64,000 bases of DNA from Sipunculus nudus (GCA_026874595.1 CM049318.1:8534741-8598740); one strand, 5' to 3'. Counted from the first letter of the stretch, positions 33,112-44,199 are shown. Numbers and translations are program-made. The notes: generated by a model not told the origin, from the letters alone.

Positions 33112-33188
33112 AGCCCCGGCCTCGCAGAGGTTATGACCAGATGCTGATACTACCTGAAGCTGTGTCTATTGCTCAGCCTGTGCCATAA
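33112..33188 (+). CDS. Candidate cytoplasmic-tail exon, copy B
   Basis: The acceptor (GTTCATCAG) enters in phase 1. It encodes EPRPRRGYDQMLILPEAVSI, then AQPVP and TAA at 33186-33188. The Arg-rich start, one Tyr and a short hydrophobic end would suit a receptor tail. It sits about 70 bases before the HNMT-like upstream block. No Ig-domain exon was found in the 12 kb upstream, so this copy is decapitated. Confidence 0.45.
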
Positions 33189-33254
33189 TTAAACTTGCAC
33201 CAACGTAACTGCTGTTCCAGACATTCGCTTCACTGTGGGTTATTAAAGATGTCG

Positions 33255-33335
33255 CTTGTCTGCGGGGTGTCTGGTACGGCTGATTATAGCCGCAAGAAGG
33301 TGTATAAAAAAGCAAGAAGGTGTATAAAAAACGCT
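33255..33335 (+). promoter_or_regulatory. HNMT-like upstream module, copy B, with doubled TATA unit
   Basis: After GGTGTCTGG and GATTATAGCCGCAAG, the 20-base unit GCAAGAAGGTGTATAAAAAA occurs twice. This gives two TATA boxes (TATAAAAA) at 33303-33310 and 33323-33330, about 120-150 bases before the HNMT-like ATG at 33452. It is a good promoter candidate. Confidence 0.5.
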
Positions 33336-33451
33336 CCAATTCCACCAACGGAACAGTGTCACGCAAGTACATACTCAGTACTTTGGCGTTCTGTACTCGT
33401 GGAACAGACATTAGAATAACCCAAAAAAAATGTCTAAAGGCACGCGTAAAG

Positions 33452-33618
33452 ATGTCTCTTGCAGTTCCTTCAGATGAATAACGCAAATCTGTGGCGATCC
33501 AAAAGCACTGACAAAAAAGCCCTGAGTCAGTGGATCTAGGATAAATCAACATCAACTGCACTTAGAGAAATGCAGGGCCACCAGTCACTTCGGGTCTTTG
33601 CAATCGCATCCGGGCCTA
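33452..33618 (+). pseudogene. HNMT-like exon 1, copy B, broken
   Basis: The ATG context AAAGATGTCT matches copy C. Stop TAA follows at 33479-33481, then a net 8-base loss relative to C shifts the register. TAG at 33537-33539 stands where C has CAG. The exon end still encodes an AIASGP-type glycine segment (SAM motif I) before a phase-1 GT (A|GTTAGT), a segment that copy C has lost. Confidence 0.7.
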
Positions 33619-34458
33619 GTTAGTTAAACTGACGAACAGAAAAAAATATAACTAAGATATACCGAGAACTAGAAACATAAACTAAAATGTTACGAATAAT
33701 GTGGTTGGCTCTTTTGTTCTCGTCGGTTTCAAATCCGTGATATTCGTGAAGGGAAAATTGTCGCGAATATAACAAAATAGGGAATACGACGCCATCCTCT
33801 GCATAGTATTCACTAGCCTCAGTGGCATCTCACGTATACTGTAGCACCATTTTTATTATAAACTTCTAATCTCCTGCATTTCATAGATCGGTAATTCAAG
33901 TAATATCCTTTTATCGTATGTGCCAATGTTTTATTGCAGGAGGAATGTCCACCTGTTTGATGTTTCCTTTGCTCCCATTAAAATTGGTAAGATTTTGCGG
34001 ATTTATTGGGTAACAGATATTATAATAGTAATGCTCATTGTGTCATTTACTGTTTCGGAAATAAAACTGTGTAAAACACCGGAGAAGTGTAAATCGCGAA
34101 TATTTAACCTCGCAAATATGAAGTACACCACTAGTTTCAGTTTTCTAAATCCTGCTTTTCATGTATCCCTTTATCTATTCAAGAACCCTTTAAAGTCAAT
34201 GAAACGAATATAAGCAGTTATGGATCACAATATGCCCATGCCATTTTTATTTTATAGCCAAAGGAAATAACCATCAGAGTTATCGCCATAAAAATGCCAT
34301 ACATGAGCAATTGCTTTAATCGCTACACGGGAAGTGTGAGAAGTTTGACCAAAATATGGTCTGGTCTGCGTGTGTGATTACACAAACAATTTAATTTCTC
34401 CACACTGAAATGTTACGTATAATCTCTAGAATATATAGAACTATGTTGAAAATCAAGA

Positions 34459-34461
<3 letters not shown>

Positions 34462-34518
<57 letters not shown>
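34462..34518. repeat. (TA)n microsatellite
   Basis: Uninterrupted TA run of about 57 bases, in the region where exon 4 would be expected in unit B. Confidence 0.95.
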
Positions 34519-34521
<3 letters not shown>

Positions 34522-34611
34522 CGGTGTCACGATTTGATATCAGGTTTATTATCTTACTGCTGAGGAAGAAGAGATGATTTACTATAAATCGAAAGGCTTC
34601 TGTCTTATGTT

Positions 34612-34696
34612 TGGCAGTGGAACATCTGGGAGAATGAAAAATGCAATGTATGTCCTAACATCCCGAGGGGCAAGGAAAAGAAACAACCAATTTTAA
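34612..34696 (+). pseudogene. HNMT-like last exon remnant, copy B
   Basis: GTGGAACATCTGGGAGAATG through CAATTTTAA matches copy A exon 5 with the same stop register (TAA 34694-34696). The acceptor and the first codons are lost. Confidence 0.6.
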
Positions 34697-35269
34697 GTGT
34701 ATATCATTAATAAAAGTCTAGTTTACACATTGAATGGTTTGTGTTTTTCACTCCAACTGACAGCTGTAGGAAGAATACTGATGGGTGGGCTTTAAACAAC
34801 AAAATACACATAGAGACCGGGAATGTGATGTGAGCGACTATTAACCTGGGTCTGCTCCAGGACAGCACTGCTCCACCTGAGCGCAAAGGTCTGCTCTACG
34901 AGAATACACATGTCTGCTCCAGGAGAGCATACTGCCTCGGTTCTGCTGAAGAACTACCGAGAACCTGTTTCTGATATGCAAATGTCCTACTCCACTGGAG
35001 CACTAATTCAGATAATTTAAACCGCTCATTTTGTGCTCAATCACTGCTGAACCTCTGCTGCACAATACAGGATTATACGTGGTTAGTGGGGATCAGACTT
35101 TCAGCATATATTACATAGGCCTTGAAGCACAAAAAAGCGTATGCTGTAACTCTACTAAATACCTACAGCAGATCTTAAAAAAAAACAGTGCTCAGGCTAT
35201 CTCCTAAAAAACTGCTTCACTTGTGCTGCAAACTGCTAAATTTTTGTAGAAGAATAATTTTCCTTTTTT

Positions 35270-36970
35270 TATTTTTTATTTAAGTATATAAAAGTGCCAA
35301 ATTTCCTAAGTTAAATACAATAGCTCTTTACACACTAAAATACATTACGATATTCAGACATAAAATGTACATCACAGTAATGACAATGACTAATATTATG
35401 ACAACTGGAAAAGGTGTGTTTTAAGCAACTTTTAAAATATTGCACACTTGATGCATCCTTGATATGTTGAGGAAGATTCTTCGAGAAGACAGCGGAGGAA
35501 GACCGGAATGTTCTCTGCCCATACTGTGTCCGAGCCCTGGGCACTTCAAGATGAGATTAGTCGGCTGACCTGAGTGACGCACGATACGATACTCCATGAT
35601 TAAGTCAACAAGGTACGAAGGTGGTAAATCATGAAAGGCTTTGTAAGTTATAAAAAGCATTTTTAAGCAAAGTCTGTTGTCTACCGGCAGCAGTGTAGCT
35701 CCACAAGTATTGGTTTGGTGTGGGCTCGCCGCGGGATGTGTTTGATAAGTCGTGCTGCATAGTTCTGAAGGCCCTGCAGCCTACCAATCTGAGAATGGGT
35801 AATGCCATACAGAAGTGAATTAAAATAATCCATACGCGAGGTCACCAGGGCTTGTACAAGAATTTTGCCTGCACCAGTAATGATGTATCTTCAGATTCTG
35901 CCAATGTACCCGACCTGGTAATAGCGTGACATCAAGACATGATGAGACAACTGTCCTTCGTGGCACCCTAGGTTTCTTAGATCTGGCAGATCATAGGAGC
36001 TGGCAAGTAGATTACATTTCCCAGGGAACAGAGTATTGAACCTGGATGGAACTGTCGGTTTCTTCGGTAGAAGATGATATACTCAAACTTGTCGTTGTTC
36101 ATTATAAGCTAGTTGTTGCTCTACCAGTGGCTGAATGCTGATCGCATTTCTGGATCTATAGAGTAACATCAGTCCTATGAGAGGAAGACTGGATCACAAA
36201 TTTACCTTAGGTTAGGTCAGCATACTGTCATGCAACATGTCATGATGCCTAACAATAGTGCCAACAGGTCGGGTATTCATACAGTACTCGTTTGGAACTG
36301 GAAGCGAGCCCTATGGAACACTATATTTCGGTAAGAATCCTGACAGGTATAATAGTCAACTGCGACACACTGGGATCTGTCTATCAACTGAAGGGTTGTC
36401 CCATTAATGCCAAATGAGGGCTCAAAGCGGCAGATGCGTGTTCTGTGATATAGGGTATCAAACGCCGCAGATTAATTCACAATCAAGAGCCTACGCTATA
36501 TATGACTGGACCTTCATTAGTGCAGTCTCAGTGGAGAGGTCCTGTTAATTTGCTGAAAACAAAGATCATTAGTGAGCAAGTGTTCTCCAAAGCGCTGAGT
36601 CACAAGTCTTTCAAATATTTTAAATATGAATGGCAGATTAGACACAGGTTCTGTAATTCTTCGAGGATTCCCTGTCTATAACGGTCTTTCTATGTAAAGG
36701 AGTTTCAACTACCTCTTTGGCAGGCACGGAGATTGTACTGAGAGACTAATTCACAATGTTGGTCCCTTGCTGTACTTGCATTGCTTGTATTTGCACACTT
36801 TTATAAGAACCAGCGACGTGACGTTACAGTTGTGACGATAGACTGATACCACTACATGTGTCGGCAGAGCGACTTCGCATGCTGCAGACAGAACTGATGG
36901 CCTTATATGGTGTGCAGTATATATTATATAGAGAGAAGTAGGAGTAACCATGCTGGCTCATTGTATATAG
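35270..36970 (-). mobile_element. CR1-like LINE remnant, copy B
   Basis: Same order of RT words as at 25900-27670: PRARTQYGQR, NLPQHIKDASSVQYFK, and upstream AFHDLPPSYL-type sequence. It is more degraded than copy A, and the shared insertion point shows common descent by duplication. Confidence 0.75.
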
Positions 36971-37075
36971 AGATGGGATTAGAATACACAGACATGTCTG
37001 TTCACTGCCGATTGGTAGCAAAACCCTAGTTCCTACAAAAGTGTACCAATACACAGAGGGGTTCGGAATGTGTTG

Positions 37076-37166
37076 TGGCTTAGTGGTTTAAGCAGCCAAC
37101 CCGATATCGGAAGATCATGGGTTCCATTTCCATCGGCAGTGAATCGACTTTTCTGTGAATCGAGAA

Positions 37167-37210
<44 letters not shown>
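37076..37210 (+). mobile_element. tRNA-derived SINE with (CT)n tail
   Basis: A-box-like TGGCTTAGTGG (37076-37086) and B-box-like GGTTCCATTTCC (about 37120-37131) are spaced as in a tRNA. A TTTTCTGTG word and a pure CT run (37171-37210) follow. The SINE at 40935 has the same head-linker layout but a TA tail. Confidence 0.5.
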
Positions 37211-37213
<3 letters not shown>

Positions 37214-37219
37214 CACATA

Positions 37220-38050
37220 TTGTTTAAACGACTTGCGATAAATGAGCTGGCGATGTCCGTCTGAAATGGTAGCAGTGGTCAGCTTGAAAGTCCATCTGCA
37301 CAATGTTTTATCTGTTTCTGTCTTTATAGGATTCAAAAGATATTGCCCTTGTAAAACTTCAGATACGGTGCATGTTGTTCTATACTCTTGGTGCTCCTGA
37401 ATGCGGATCGGCTCATGTTAAGTGTCTACTAACGAGACAAACTTTGCCTTTCGTTTCTCAGCGCGGATGTTGCGTGTGACATACCTCAAATGTGTATTGG
37501 CTTATGTTTAGAATTAACTGATTAGGCAAACTGTGCACAGGTGGATAACAGTTCTTTCTGTGTCATCATCGGTGGCGAGAGGAAAATTAAATAAACGTTA
37601 CACATGACAATGCTTTATTTCTTAGTTCTGGGACTAACAGGAAGTCAGTTCTATATAATACTGTTTTCTTTAGCAAATACTCTGAAATAGGGTTGCAAAC
37701 GGTACTGACTAAGGAGTAAATGTTACTGAAAGTGGAAAAAAATCTATGTTCTATCCTCAAAAAACTATGACGCATAAACTTCAATAAACATAAACCTTTC
37801 TAGATGGTCAAACTGGGCTAGGTATCCAAGAACTATAGAGATATAAACAAATACAGTACACCGTCCTTTCTCGATGACCCCCCCCCCCCCCTCCCCGAAT
37901 AATACAAAACCTCCAGTATCGTGATAATGTTGGCGTGAGTTGCCATTAATCTTGCCTTGATTTTTTTTATCTGTTTCTGAGACCTTCGATTGACAGCAGT
38001 TATGTCAGTTTTCGGCTGTCCTGAAACCCAGTGTGCTTTTTTAATAATGA
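37220..38050. other. No gene recognised
   Basis: Part of unit B between the SINE and the DR1-bearing repeat. It includes a C run at about 37880-37891. No exon borders were found. Confidence 0.4.
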
Positions 38051-38059
38051 TTGGTTTCT

Positions 38060-38540
38060 TCAGCTCCTGAAGACTGGTGGCGACACCTGTGTATTTTTCT
38101 ATTATGGGTGCTTTTTTCTTCTTTATTTGAGAGTGCCAAATTATATATATACTATCCGACTCGCAACTCTGATTTCATCTTTGTGCTGAAAGCGGATGCC
38201 CTATATCAATCCCTCGGTCCTTCTTTTCATCTGTTCGTCTTTCTGTATGTCAGTCAAATTTGTTTTCTAATGATAACTCCAGTTTGGATCTACATATGAA
38301 TATCAAACTTAACTTATGTATAGCCAACCTCTTACGCAAGGGCTTGAATGATTTGGAGTCATAAGGTAAAGGTCAAAGTTACCGGACCCACTTATTTAGA
38401 CAGATTGAGGATGCATTTTAAGCCAAACTTTTCATTCTAACCTTCCATCACGCACATATCTTAACTACCAAAAGGGGAAGAACTTGAAATGTTTAGGGGT
38501 CACAAGGTCAAAGGTCAACGTTACAGGTGTAACTTTTTAA
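38060..38540. repeat. Dispersed repeat with DR1-like AGGTCA motifs, copy 2
   Basis: Matches 27960-28800. A perfect AGGTCAAAGGTCA direct repeat lies at 38505-38517, with further single AGGTCA-like half sites around 38363. Confidence 0.65.
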
Positions 38541-38552
38541 AAAAAGATACAC

Positions 38553-39160
38553 GATGCAGCTATCAGCTGAAAGGGGGAGGGTAACGAAATTCAGTGGGAG
38601 TCTAGCTCTTCGTGAAGCAGGTTGTCTGTTTTCTGTTTTGCAATGCTCTTAACCAGATATTGGTCGTTACCAAGGCTATATAGGTTATGCACAGCTATAC
38701 CCAGCCGAACACAGAGTATGTGAGAACTCAGGAAATGATATCGGTGCTCCACTATCAGCCATGTTATGTAATATATAAGAATTGCCAAAAGTTTACTCCT
38801 GCAGGGCTAAAGTTTGAACATGCAAAATTATGGTCAGGTACATTTATAAATCATCATGTCCAGTGGTGGCTGCAAAGACGAATCTGTCTCAAAATTAAGA
38901 GAATTGAGATTTCACCAGTTCCACTCTGTTTTATACAACAAACTTTCTCAAATTGGAATATTCGTATACAGGAACATGACCAGACCTGTGCATTACATTT
39001 TGTTTTCTGCAAAAAAATCACGTAGTCCGCTCTATTCCCGCATATCCAAGCCTTTAGCCCTCATCTGCACCGCCCAGACTTAAATTATTTATGGCCCGCC
39101 CCGCCAAATCATAAAAAAGGTAACCCGCAGTACGGTTCCTGAACCGCGCAGGGCTCTAAT
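38553..39160. repeat. GC-ended dispersed repeat, copy 3
   Basis: Same landmarks as copies 1 and 2 but shortened in the middle. It is followed after about 20 bases by a TA run, as near the other copies. Confidence 0.65.
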
Positions 39161-39178
39161 ACATATTTATAAGAATAA

Positions 39179-39181
<3 letters not shown>

Positions 39182-39242
<61 letters not shown>
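39182..39242. repeat. (TA)n microsatellite
   Basis: Uninterrupted TA run of about 60 bases. Confidence 0.95.
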
Positions 39243-39245
<3 letters not shown>

Positions 39246-39570
39246 GCTCGCGAATATCAAATATCTCACAAATCAGCGATATTCAATATTCATCATCGAA
39301 ATTCAGGACATCTGGTCAACGTGTACACACTTCATACAATTTATACATTTTATGCCGAAGGAAGGGCTACGACCTTAAATATTCGCACGCCAATATCACG
39401 CACACAAACAACATTCGCCAGAGAAACCTATCAACGTCGATTCACCTCGTATGGTTCATACATATTACAACGATGGACCTTGATCTTAGATATTCGCATG
39501 CCAATATCACGCAGAAAAGCGACATTCGCATGCGAATATCGAATATCACACAAATCAGTGACATACGATA
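39243..39570. repeat. Satellite of about 200 bp, left part
   Basis: GCGAATATC-like, CACAAATCAG, TATTCGCATGCCAATATCAC and CACCTCGTATGGTTCATACA words recur with a period of about 200 bases and continue at 45386-45960 beyond the transposon. CGAATATC-type dyads are frequent. Confidence 0.75.
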
Positions 39571-39740
39571 TTAGGCTATGTTTCCACTTTTCCGTAAACG
39601 GATACGGATACGGGTACGGATACGGATATGTTTAGTGTGTTTCCAGTTGTACGTTCACCATAAGGCGGCCGTACATCTGGATTCAAAATTTAACCGTATA
39701 TTTTAGGGTTGCTATGACGTAATTGATCTCTTGCGTCAAT

Positions 39741-40055
39741 ATGGCGACGATTACACCTGATTTGTTAAAAATAGCAGGACCTGATGATGATTGGTTTGAT
39801 ATACTCATACATAAAAGAGAACAAAAAGCGAAAACATTGATGGTGGGTGCACCAGGTTTTAAGGAAAAGACATCAGGGAGTCTTTCACAATCTCTTCGCA
39901 GGATAACAGCTTGAACCAGAAAGGCTGCAGCAATATATCAGGCTGGACAAACAAAAATTTGAGCACGTTCTGTCCCTGGTGGCAAAAGATGTAGCATGGT
40001 ACGCCAGATTTCGGGAAGTCATTAGTCCAAAACAGAGACATGCATTGTGTATGAG
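39741..40055 (+). pseudogene. Harbinger transposase exon 1
   Basis: ATG 39741 opens a 58-codon stretch (MATITPDLLKIAG). The family helix region (ERLQQYIRLDKQKFEHVLSL, then REVISPKQRHALCM) follows in another register after a break near 39890-39910, where an in-frame TAA also falls. The donor ATGAG|GTAATA at 40055/40056 joins in register to exon 2 at 41797, across the typical RFLATG motif. This exon encodes the N-terminal DNA-binding side. Confidence 0.75.
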
Positions 40056-40235
40056 GTAATATGGAAGTTCTAAACATTTCAAGATGGAAAATTCATGTAT
40101 GATACAATACTATAGTTGCTGTTACAATGTAACAAAATTTACGTAAATAATAGATATGAACAAACATTTAACATGTCTCATATTGTCTGTTTATCAATAT
40201 CATAAAGTTCAACACCGTTTTCCTTATCAACATTG

Positions 40236-40236
<1 letters not shown>

Positions 40237-40299
<63 letters not shown>
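40237..40299. repeat. (TA)n microsatellite
   Basis: Uninterrupted TA run in the transposase intron. Confidence 0.95.
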
Positions 40300-40303
<4 letters not shown>

Positions 40304-40548
40304 GTGTTACCCTCCGGTGTAAAGTGCTTTCGAATTCTATATTATCATAGTATATGTGTATTGTATATTTATATCATATGTGGATACTACTGAAATGTTA
40401 CTGTACCCAGGACCCTATTAAATATTAAATATCAGCCTACTTGCTAATGAGCTTCCTGGCAAAATATCTTTGTATTAATTATAAACATTAAACCACAATA
40501 AACCTCTGTGCCCTGTTATGTTCCAGTATCGCACGTGTACCCCGCCCA

Positions 40549-40578
40549 ATCCTATTGTGCCCCCGAGGACAATAGGAT
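40549..40578. repeat. 10-bp perfect hairpin upstream of the ribozyme motif
   Basis: ATCCTATTGT (40549-40558) and ACAATAGGAT (40569-40578) are exact inverted copies around a 10-base GC-rich loop. It lies about 105 bases before the hammerhead-like motif and may belong to the same inserted element. Confidence 0.55.
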
Positions 40579-40682
40579 CAGTGCCAGTCATTAAAATGTC
40601 CCCCCATACGCACAAAGCATAATCTCGTAATCTCGTAAAGTCTCGGCTTTTCAAACCACGCCGTTAGCTTCATTCTAACAAC

Positions 40683-40730
40683 ATTCACCTGATGATCGGG
40701 TCGCATCCCGTGAAACAGACTGTAGTGAAT
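40683..40730 (+). ncRNA. Hammerhead ribozyme, minimal type-I form (candidate)
   Basis: All parts are present in order. Helix I 5' strand ATTCAC (40683-40688), core CTGATGA (40689-40695), helix II CGGG/CCCG (40697-40700 with 40707-40710, loop TCGCAT), GAAA (40712-40715), a one-pair helix III C716-G722 closing a 5-base loop next to the conserved A715-U723 pair, cleavage-site UA (40723-40724), helix I 3' strand GTGAAT (40725-40730) pairing fully with ATTCAC. One T-T mismatch sits at the base of helix II. A very short helix III is typical of hammerheads in Penelope-like elements and metazoan retrozymes. Predicted cleavage is after A40724. No protein remnant was found next to it. Confidence 0.72.
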
Positions 40731-40754
40731 TTACAGTGTTGTTTTTCTCCAGAG

Positions 40755-40755
<1 letters not shown>

Positions 40756-40820
<65 letters not shown>
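40756..40820. repeat. (TA)n microsatellite
   Basis: Uninterrupted TA run starting 26 bases after the hammerhead-like motif. Confidence 0.95.
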
Positions 40821-40823
<3 letters not shown>

Positions 40824-40934
40824 TAATTTCAATAAAAAAATACTTTTAATATAGAAGAAGCCTTTGTCTCCAATATTTTTATCAAACGAGGCAGACACTA
40901 TAAAAAGTGTGAAATACAAAGATGGGTCGGGGAT

Positions 40935-41058
40935 CTGCTGTAGCTCAGTGGATAGAGCAAGCGGCCGGCAATCGTAAGGTCATGGGTTCGATTCCCATCG
41001 GAAGTGGACCGTCTTTTCTGTGTATTCATGTTTGTATATATATATATATATATATATA
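40935..41058 (+). mobile_element. tRNA-derived SINE with (TA)n tail
   Basis: A box TAGCTCAGTGG (40941-40951) and perfect B box GGTTCGATTCC (40985-40995) are at tRNA spacing. The anticodon arm does not fold properly, so this is a SINE head rather than a tRNA gene. A short unrelated body (GTCTTTTCTGTG) and a TA run follow (about 41035-41058). Confidence 0.65.
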
Positions 41059-41150
41059 CACCTTTATGTATTATAGTCAGATTGATGAAACAACAAAGAT
41101 TTTACAGAATAAAACAACATTCTTTACTTTCACCCTGTCGTATGTTAAAA

Positions 41151-41709
41151 CTACGAATTGTTGGCAAGGTCCATTGCTCGCGCTAATAAGCTGCCCTCCT
41201 CAAAGAGGTTGAATGGCGTAGGGTTTCCTGCAGTTTCTGAGAAATTTTGCCAAGTATATTGCTGTGGTTCTGAAACTTTTAGGGCAGTAGGGCAAACAGT
41301 ACTGGATGACTGGCTTGAATGGTTAGGACCGGTCCAGTATTTGGATCTTGAGTTTGAAGAGGAGGTTGAAGGGAACATGTTGCTAGTTGACAGTAAAAGT
41401 GGTAGGGGCATTTGGGGCATATTAGGATTTTCCCCATAAAAGAGGAGTGTAGAAAACTGGAGAATGAGGAAAGACCTGGTTTTCTCAGGCAAATTTTGGT
41501 GGATTGGGTTTTGGTGGATTAAGACCCTCAAGAATCCGCTGGTCTGCTGGTCGTTAATCATGTCAGTCAGGGCTTTCTCAATTTCACTGGGCCCCTTTTC
41601 TCTATTTAAATTTTTCCTCTTTGTTCCTCTCGCAAAGGGTTGTGCATTCGCTGTTGCTTGAGCTCCATTGCAACCGGTTTCCTGCTGTGTGAGGCTTGAG
41701 GTTGTGGAT
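41151..41709 (-). pseudogene. Harbinger MADF protein, C-terminal exon
   Basis: On the - strand the acceptor TTATGTTTCAG at 41710 opens the exon, which stays open to its stop at 41151. SEIEKALTDMIND and the following SGFLRVL correspond to the C-terminal helix region of Harbinger accessory proteins. The rest is Ser/Pro/Gln-rich, usual for this part. It lies inside the transposase intron on the opposite strand. Confidence 0.6.
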
Positions 41710-41796
41710 CTGAAACATAATAAGCGACGGGGTGACAAATAATATTGAATGAAAAAAACACAGTACATGTATACGTATTTTCCTTATTCTTGAAAG

Positions 41797-42560
41797 GTTC
41801 TTGGCGACAGGGGAAAGTTTCCACTCCCTGTCCTTCGGTTATCGGTTGGAATAACTACCGTGAGTAGAATTATTCGGCAGGTGTGCAAGTTTCTTTGGAA
41901 TGGACTGCCTCCTATCTATATGAAAGTTCCCAACATACTTGAAGACTGGAAAATAGTTGCTGCGAATTTGGAGAAGGAATGATAGTTTCCACACTGTTTA
42001 GGGGCCCCTGGACGGGAAAAAAGTTATGCTCAAGTGCCCGAGGAAGTCCGGTTCCTTGTACTTTAATTATAAAGGGACCCTCTCCACGGTACTGTTTGTC
42101 CTTGTCGATGCTCACCTGCAGTTTCTGGTCATAGATGTTGGGGCCTATGGTCGAAACAGTAATGGCGGAATTTTAGTCATTCAGACCTATGAAGAGCTTT
42201 TTGTCACGAGACCCTGAAGTTCCCCGAGGATGAACTGTCACAGGCAGACCACTTTGGGCCAGTCCCGTATTTAATTGTGGGAAATGAGGCATTTCCGCTC
42301 CAACGCAATATAATGCGGCCATTCCAAGGCAGAGGATGTCCTCATGAAGAGTTAAATTTCAACTATCGGTTGTCCAGGACGAGGAGGATTGTTGAAAATG
42401 CTTTCGGAACTCTTGCTGCATGATGGAGGGTGTTTCATACAAAGCTGGCTGTTGGCCCACATGCTGCTAATAATGTCATCAAAGCTGCTTGTGTAAATCA
42501 CAACGTTCTGCAGTCGCAGTCGGCACTAGCGTTGGCACAAGAAGGGGATCGAACGTGATG
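41797..42560 (+). pseudogene. Harbinger transposase exon 2, DDE catalytic part
   Basis: It starts FLATGESFHSLSFGYRLE, then VSRIIRQVCKFLWNGLPP, then the catalytic core: Asp in FVLVDAHLQF, Asp in VIDVGAYGR, and Glu in RRIVENAFGTLA. NYRLSRTRR and VIKAACVNHNVL complete the domain. Damage: register changes near 41845, 42025 and 42200; stops at 41980-41985 (TGATAG) and 42421-42423 (TGA just before the conserved WRVF). All three catalytic acids can still be read. Confidence 0.82.
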
Positions 42561-42599
42561 TGAGGGTCTGCAGGGCTTAACACACATTGGACACAGAGC

Positions 42600-43080
42600 A
42601 CCACATGATGCTAAAAAGGTAAGAGAAACATTCAAAATATACTTTAATCAAGTGGCACCTCTGCCGTGGCAAGAAGAGCATGTTCGAAGGGGTCATTTTG
42701 CGAATTGAAAGCAAAAGCGTTATAAAATTTGGAATAGACATTTACATGCATATTTCATTATTAAAAATACTACAACATCAAGTTCCTACAGTTATGTTAA
42801 ATTTTATTTTATATTATAATACACCTTTGCTGAACGACCAGACCACAATCCGAGATTTGTTGAGGTCATCGTCTGATGTTATTTCTTTCAGAACCTCTTC
42901 CAAGCAGTCCTGTTCAGATGCATCCTAGCATCCTACCAACATCATGTAGATTGGATTCAGAGCTAAGACAATATATAATGGTTAAAAATGATGAATTCAC
43001 ACAATTAAATACTTTCTTAAGATTGTTTTTTTTCCTAATCACGACTGCGCTTTTCGATGTCATTTACGCTGTGTATGTAC

Positions 43081-43139
<59 letters not shown>

Positions 43140-44199
43140 TTACATTTCTCAATGTGAATCATATAAAGTGAGAGAGATAAAGTAAAGTAAAGAAGTCATT
43201 TTTACGAAGTCACCATCCTAAAACCACACAAAGTAAACCTTTATTATATGAAATTAACATATTAAATTATATATACGTAAGATCTTAATAACTAAACGAG
43301 GATCAAAGTTTACATCAAATGAGTTGAAATTTTTTCATTAATAGCAGAAAGATCTTGAAAGGGGTGATATCATTATAGTCCATTTCATCCCCTCATGTCC
43401 ACCTGTTTTTTGCTATGAAAATTTTTATTAGGTACATTTCAAGGGAAACAATTATAGTGTAGAGGAGAGGATTACAGAACCTGATTTTCAACAAGGTAAC
43501 TAAATTCCTACCTTATACTATATTTGAGTAACAGAAATTTCTGAAAATATGAGAAATCAGTCTACATTTTACAACATAACAGACCCACTTATGGCGGTCA
43601 AGGTCATTGGTCACATGCAAAAACAGCCTCAACTGACAGCTGCTGATTGGATGATCTCATGTAAACACTCTAAAAAATATAACCAGCTAAAACAAAGATG
43701 GCTACTTATGGAGGGACACACAATATCTGCCAGATCATGATAAAGAGACTAAAATGTTGTGAAACATGAACGGGGGATTTATTGTAAAATTCTTAACTGC
43801 CAAATTAGGTTGTCACTTCAATATGTTGTTTACATGGAAAATATTGAAAAATATAAACTTTTAAGTAAATCATCTACAAAAAACAGGTGGACAGCAGGTG
43901 GTGAAATGGACTATAATAACAGCAATCTTTTAATATACGAGATCTATTATTATATATGTTAGATATCAGTGTTTTACGCTTCAACTTTATTCACCCTTGA
44001 GAATTGGGACCTTTTATTCACGGAGGTTTCATTTTCGATATAATTGCCCATTCGCGAATATTACAATTTTTTTAGGTAACCACAGTATATAGGCCTATGG
44101 CGCGTGCCTGAGAGAACAAGCCAATACCCCTGAATTTCATAATTATAGCATTAGTACAAGCAGAAATAATTACCCGTTATCATCGGTATATTTTTCAAA
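42600..44199. other. Interior of the Harbinger element without recognised genes
   Basis: Intron of the MADF gene on the - strand and spacer after the transposase. Includes a TA run at 43089-43137. Short frames near 43549 and 43759 show no family features. Confidence 0.4.
43089..43137. repeat. (TA)n microsatellite
   Basis: Uninterrupted TA run of about 49 bases. Confidence 0.95.

Larger units (their letters stand above)
30640..38540. repeat. Segmental duplication unit B
   Basis: Collinear partner of unit A, with the same order: AT-rich start, GC-ended repeat, tail exon, upstream module, HNMT-like exon 1 remnant, last exon, LINE on -, DR1-bearing repeat. The exon 4 region present in A (23.1 kb) and the hAT-like end are missing here. 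A TA run and unrelated sequence lie at 34260-34560 instead. Confidence 0.8.

Noticed and set aside
40935-41010. Functional tRNA gene
   Set aside because: Good A and B boxes, but the anticodon arm and acceptor stem do not pair, and a SINE-like body and TA tail follow.
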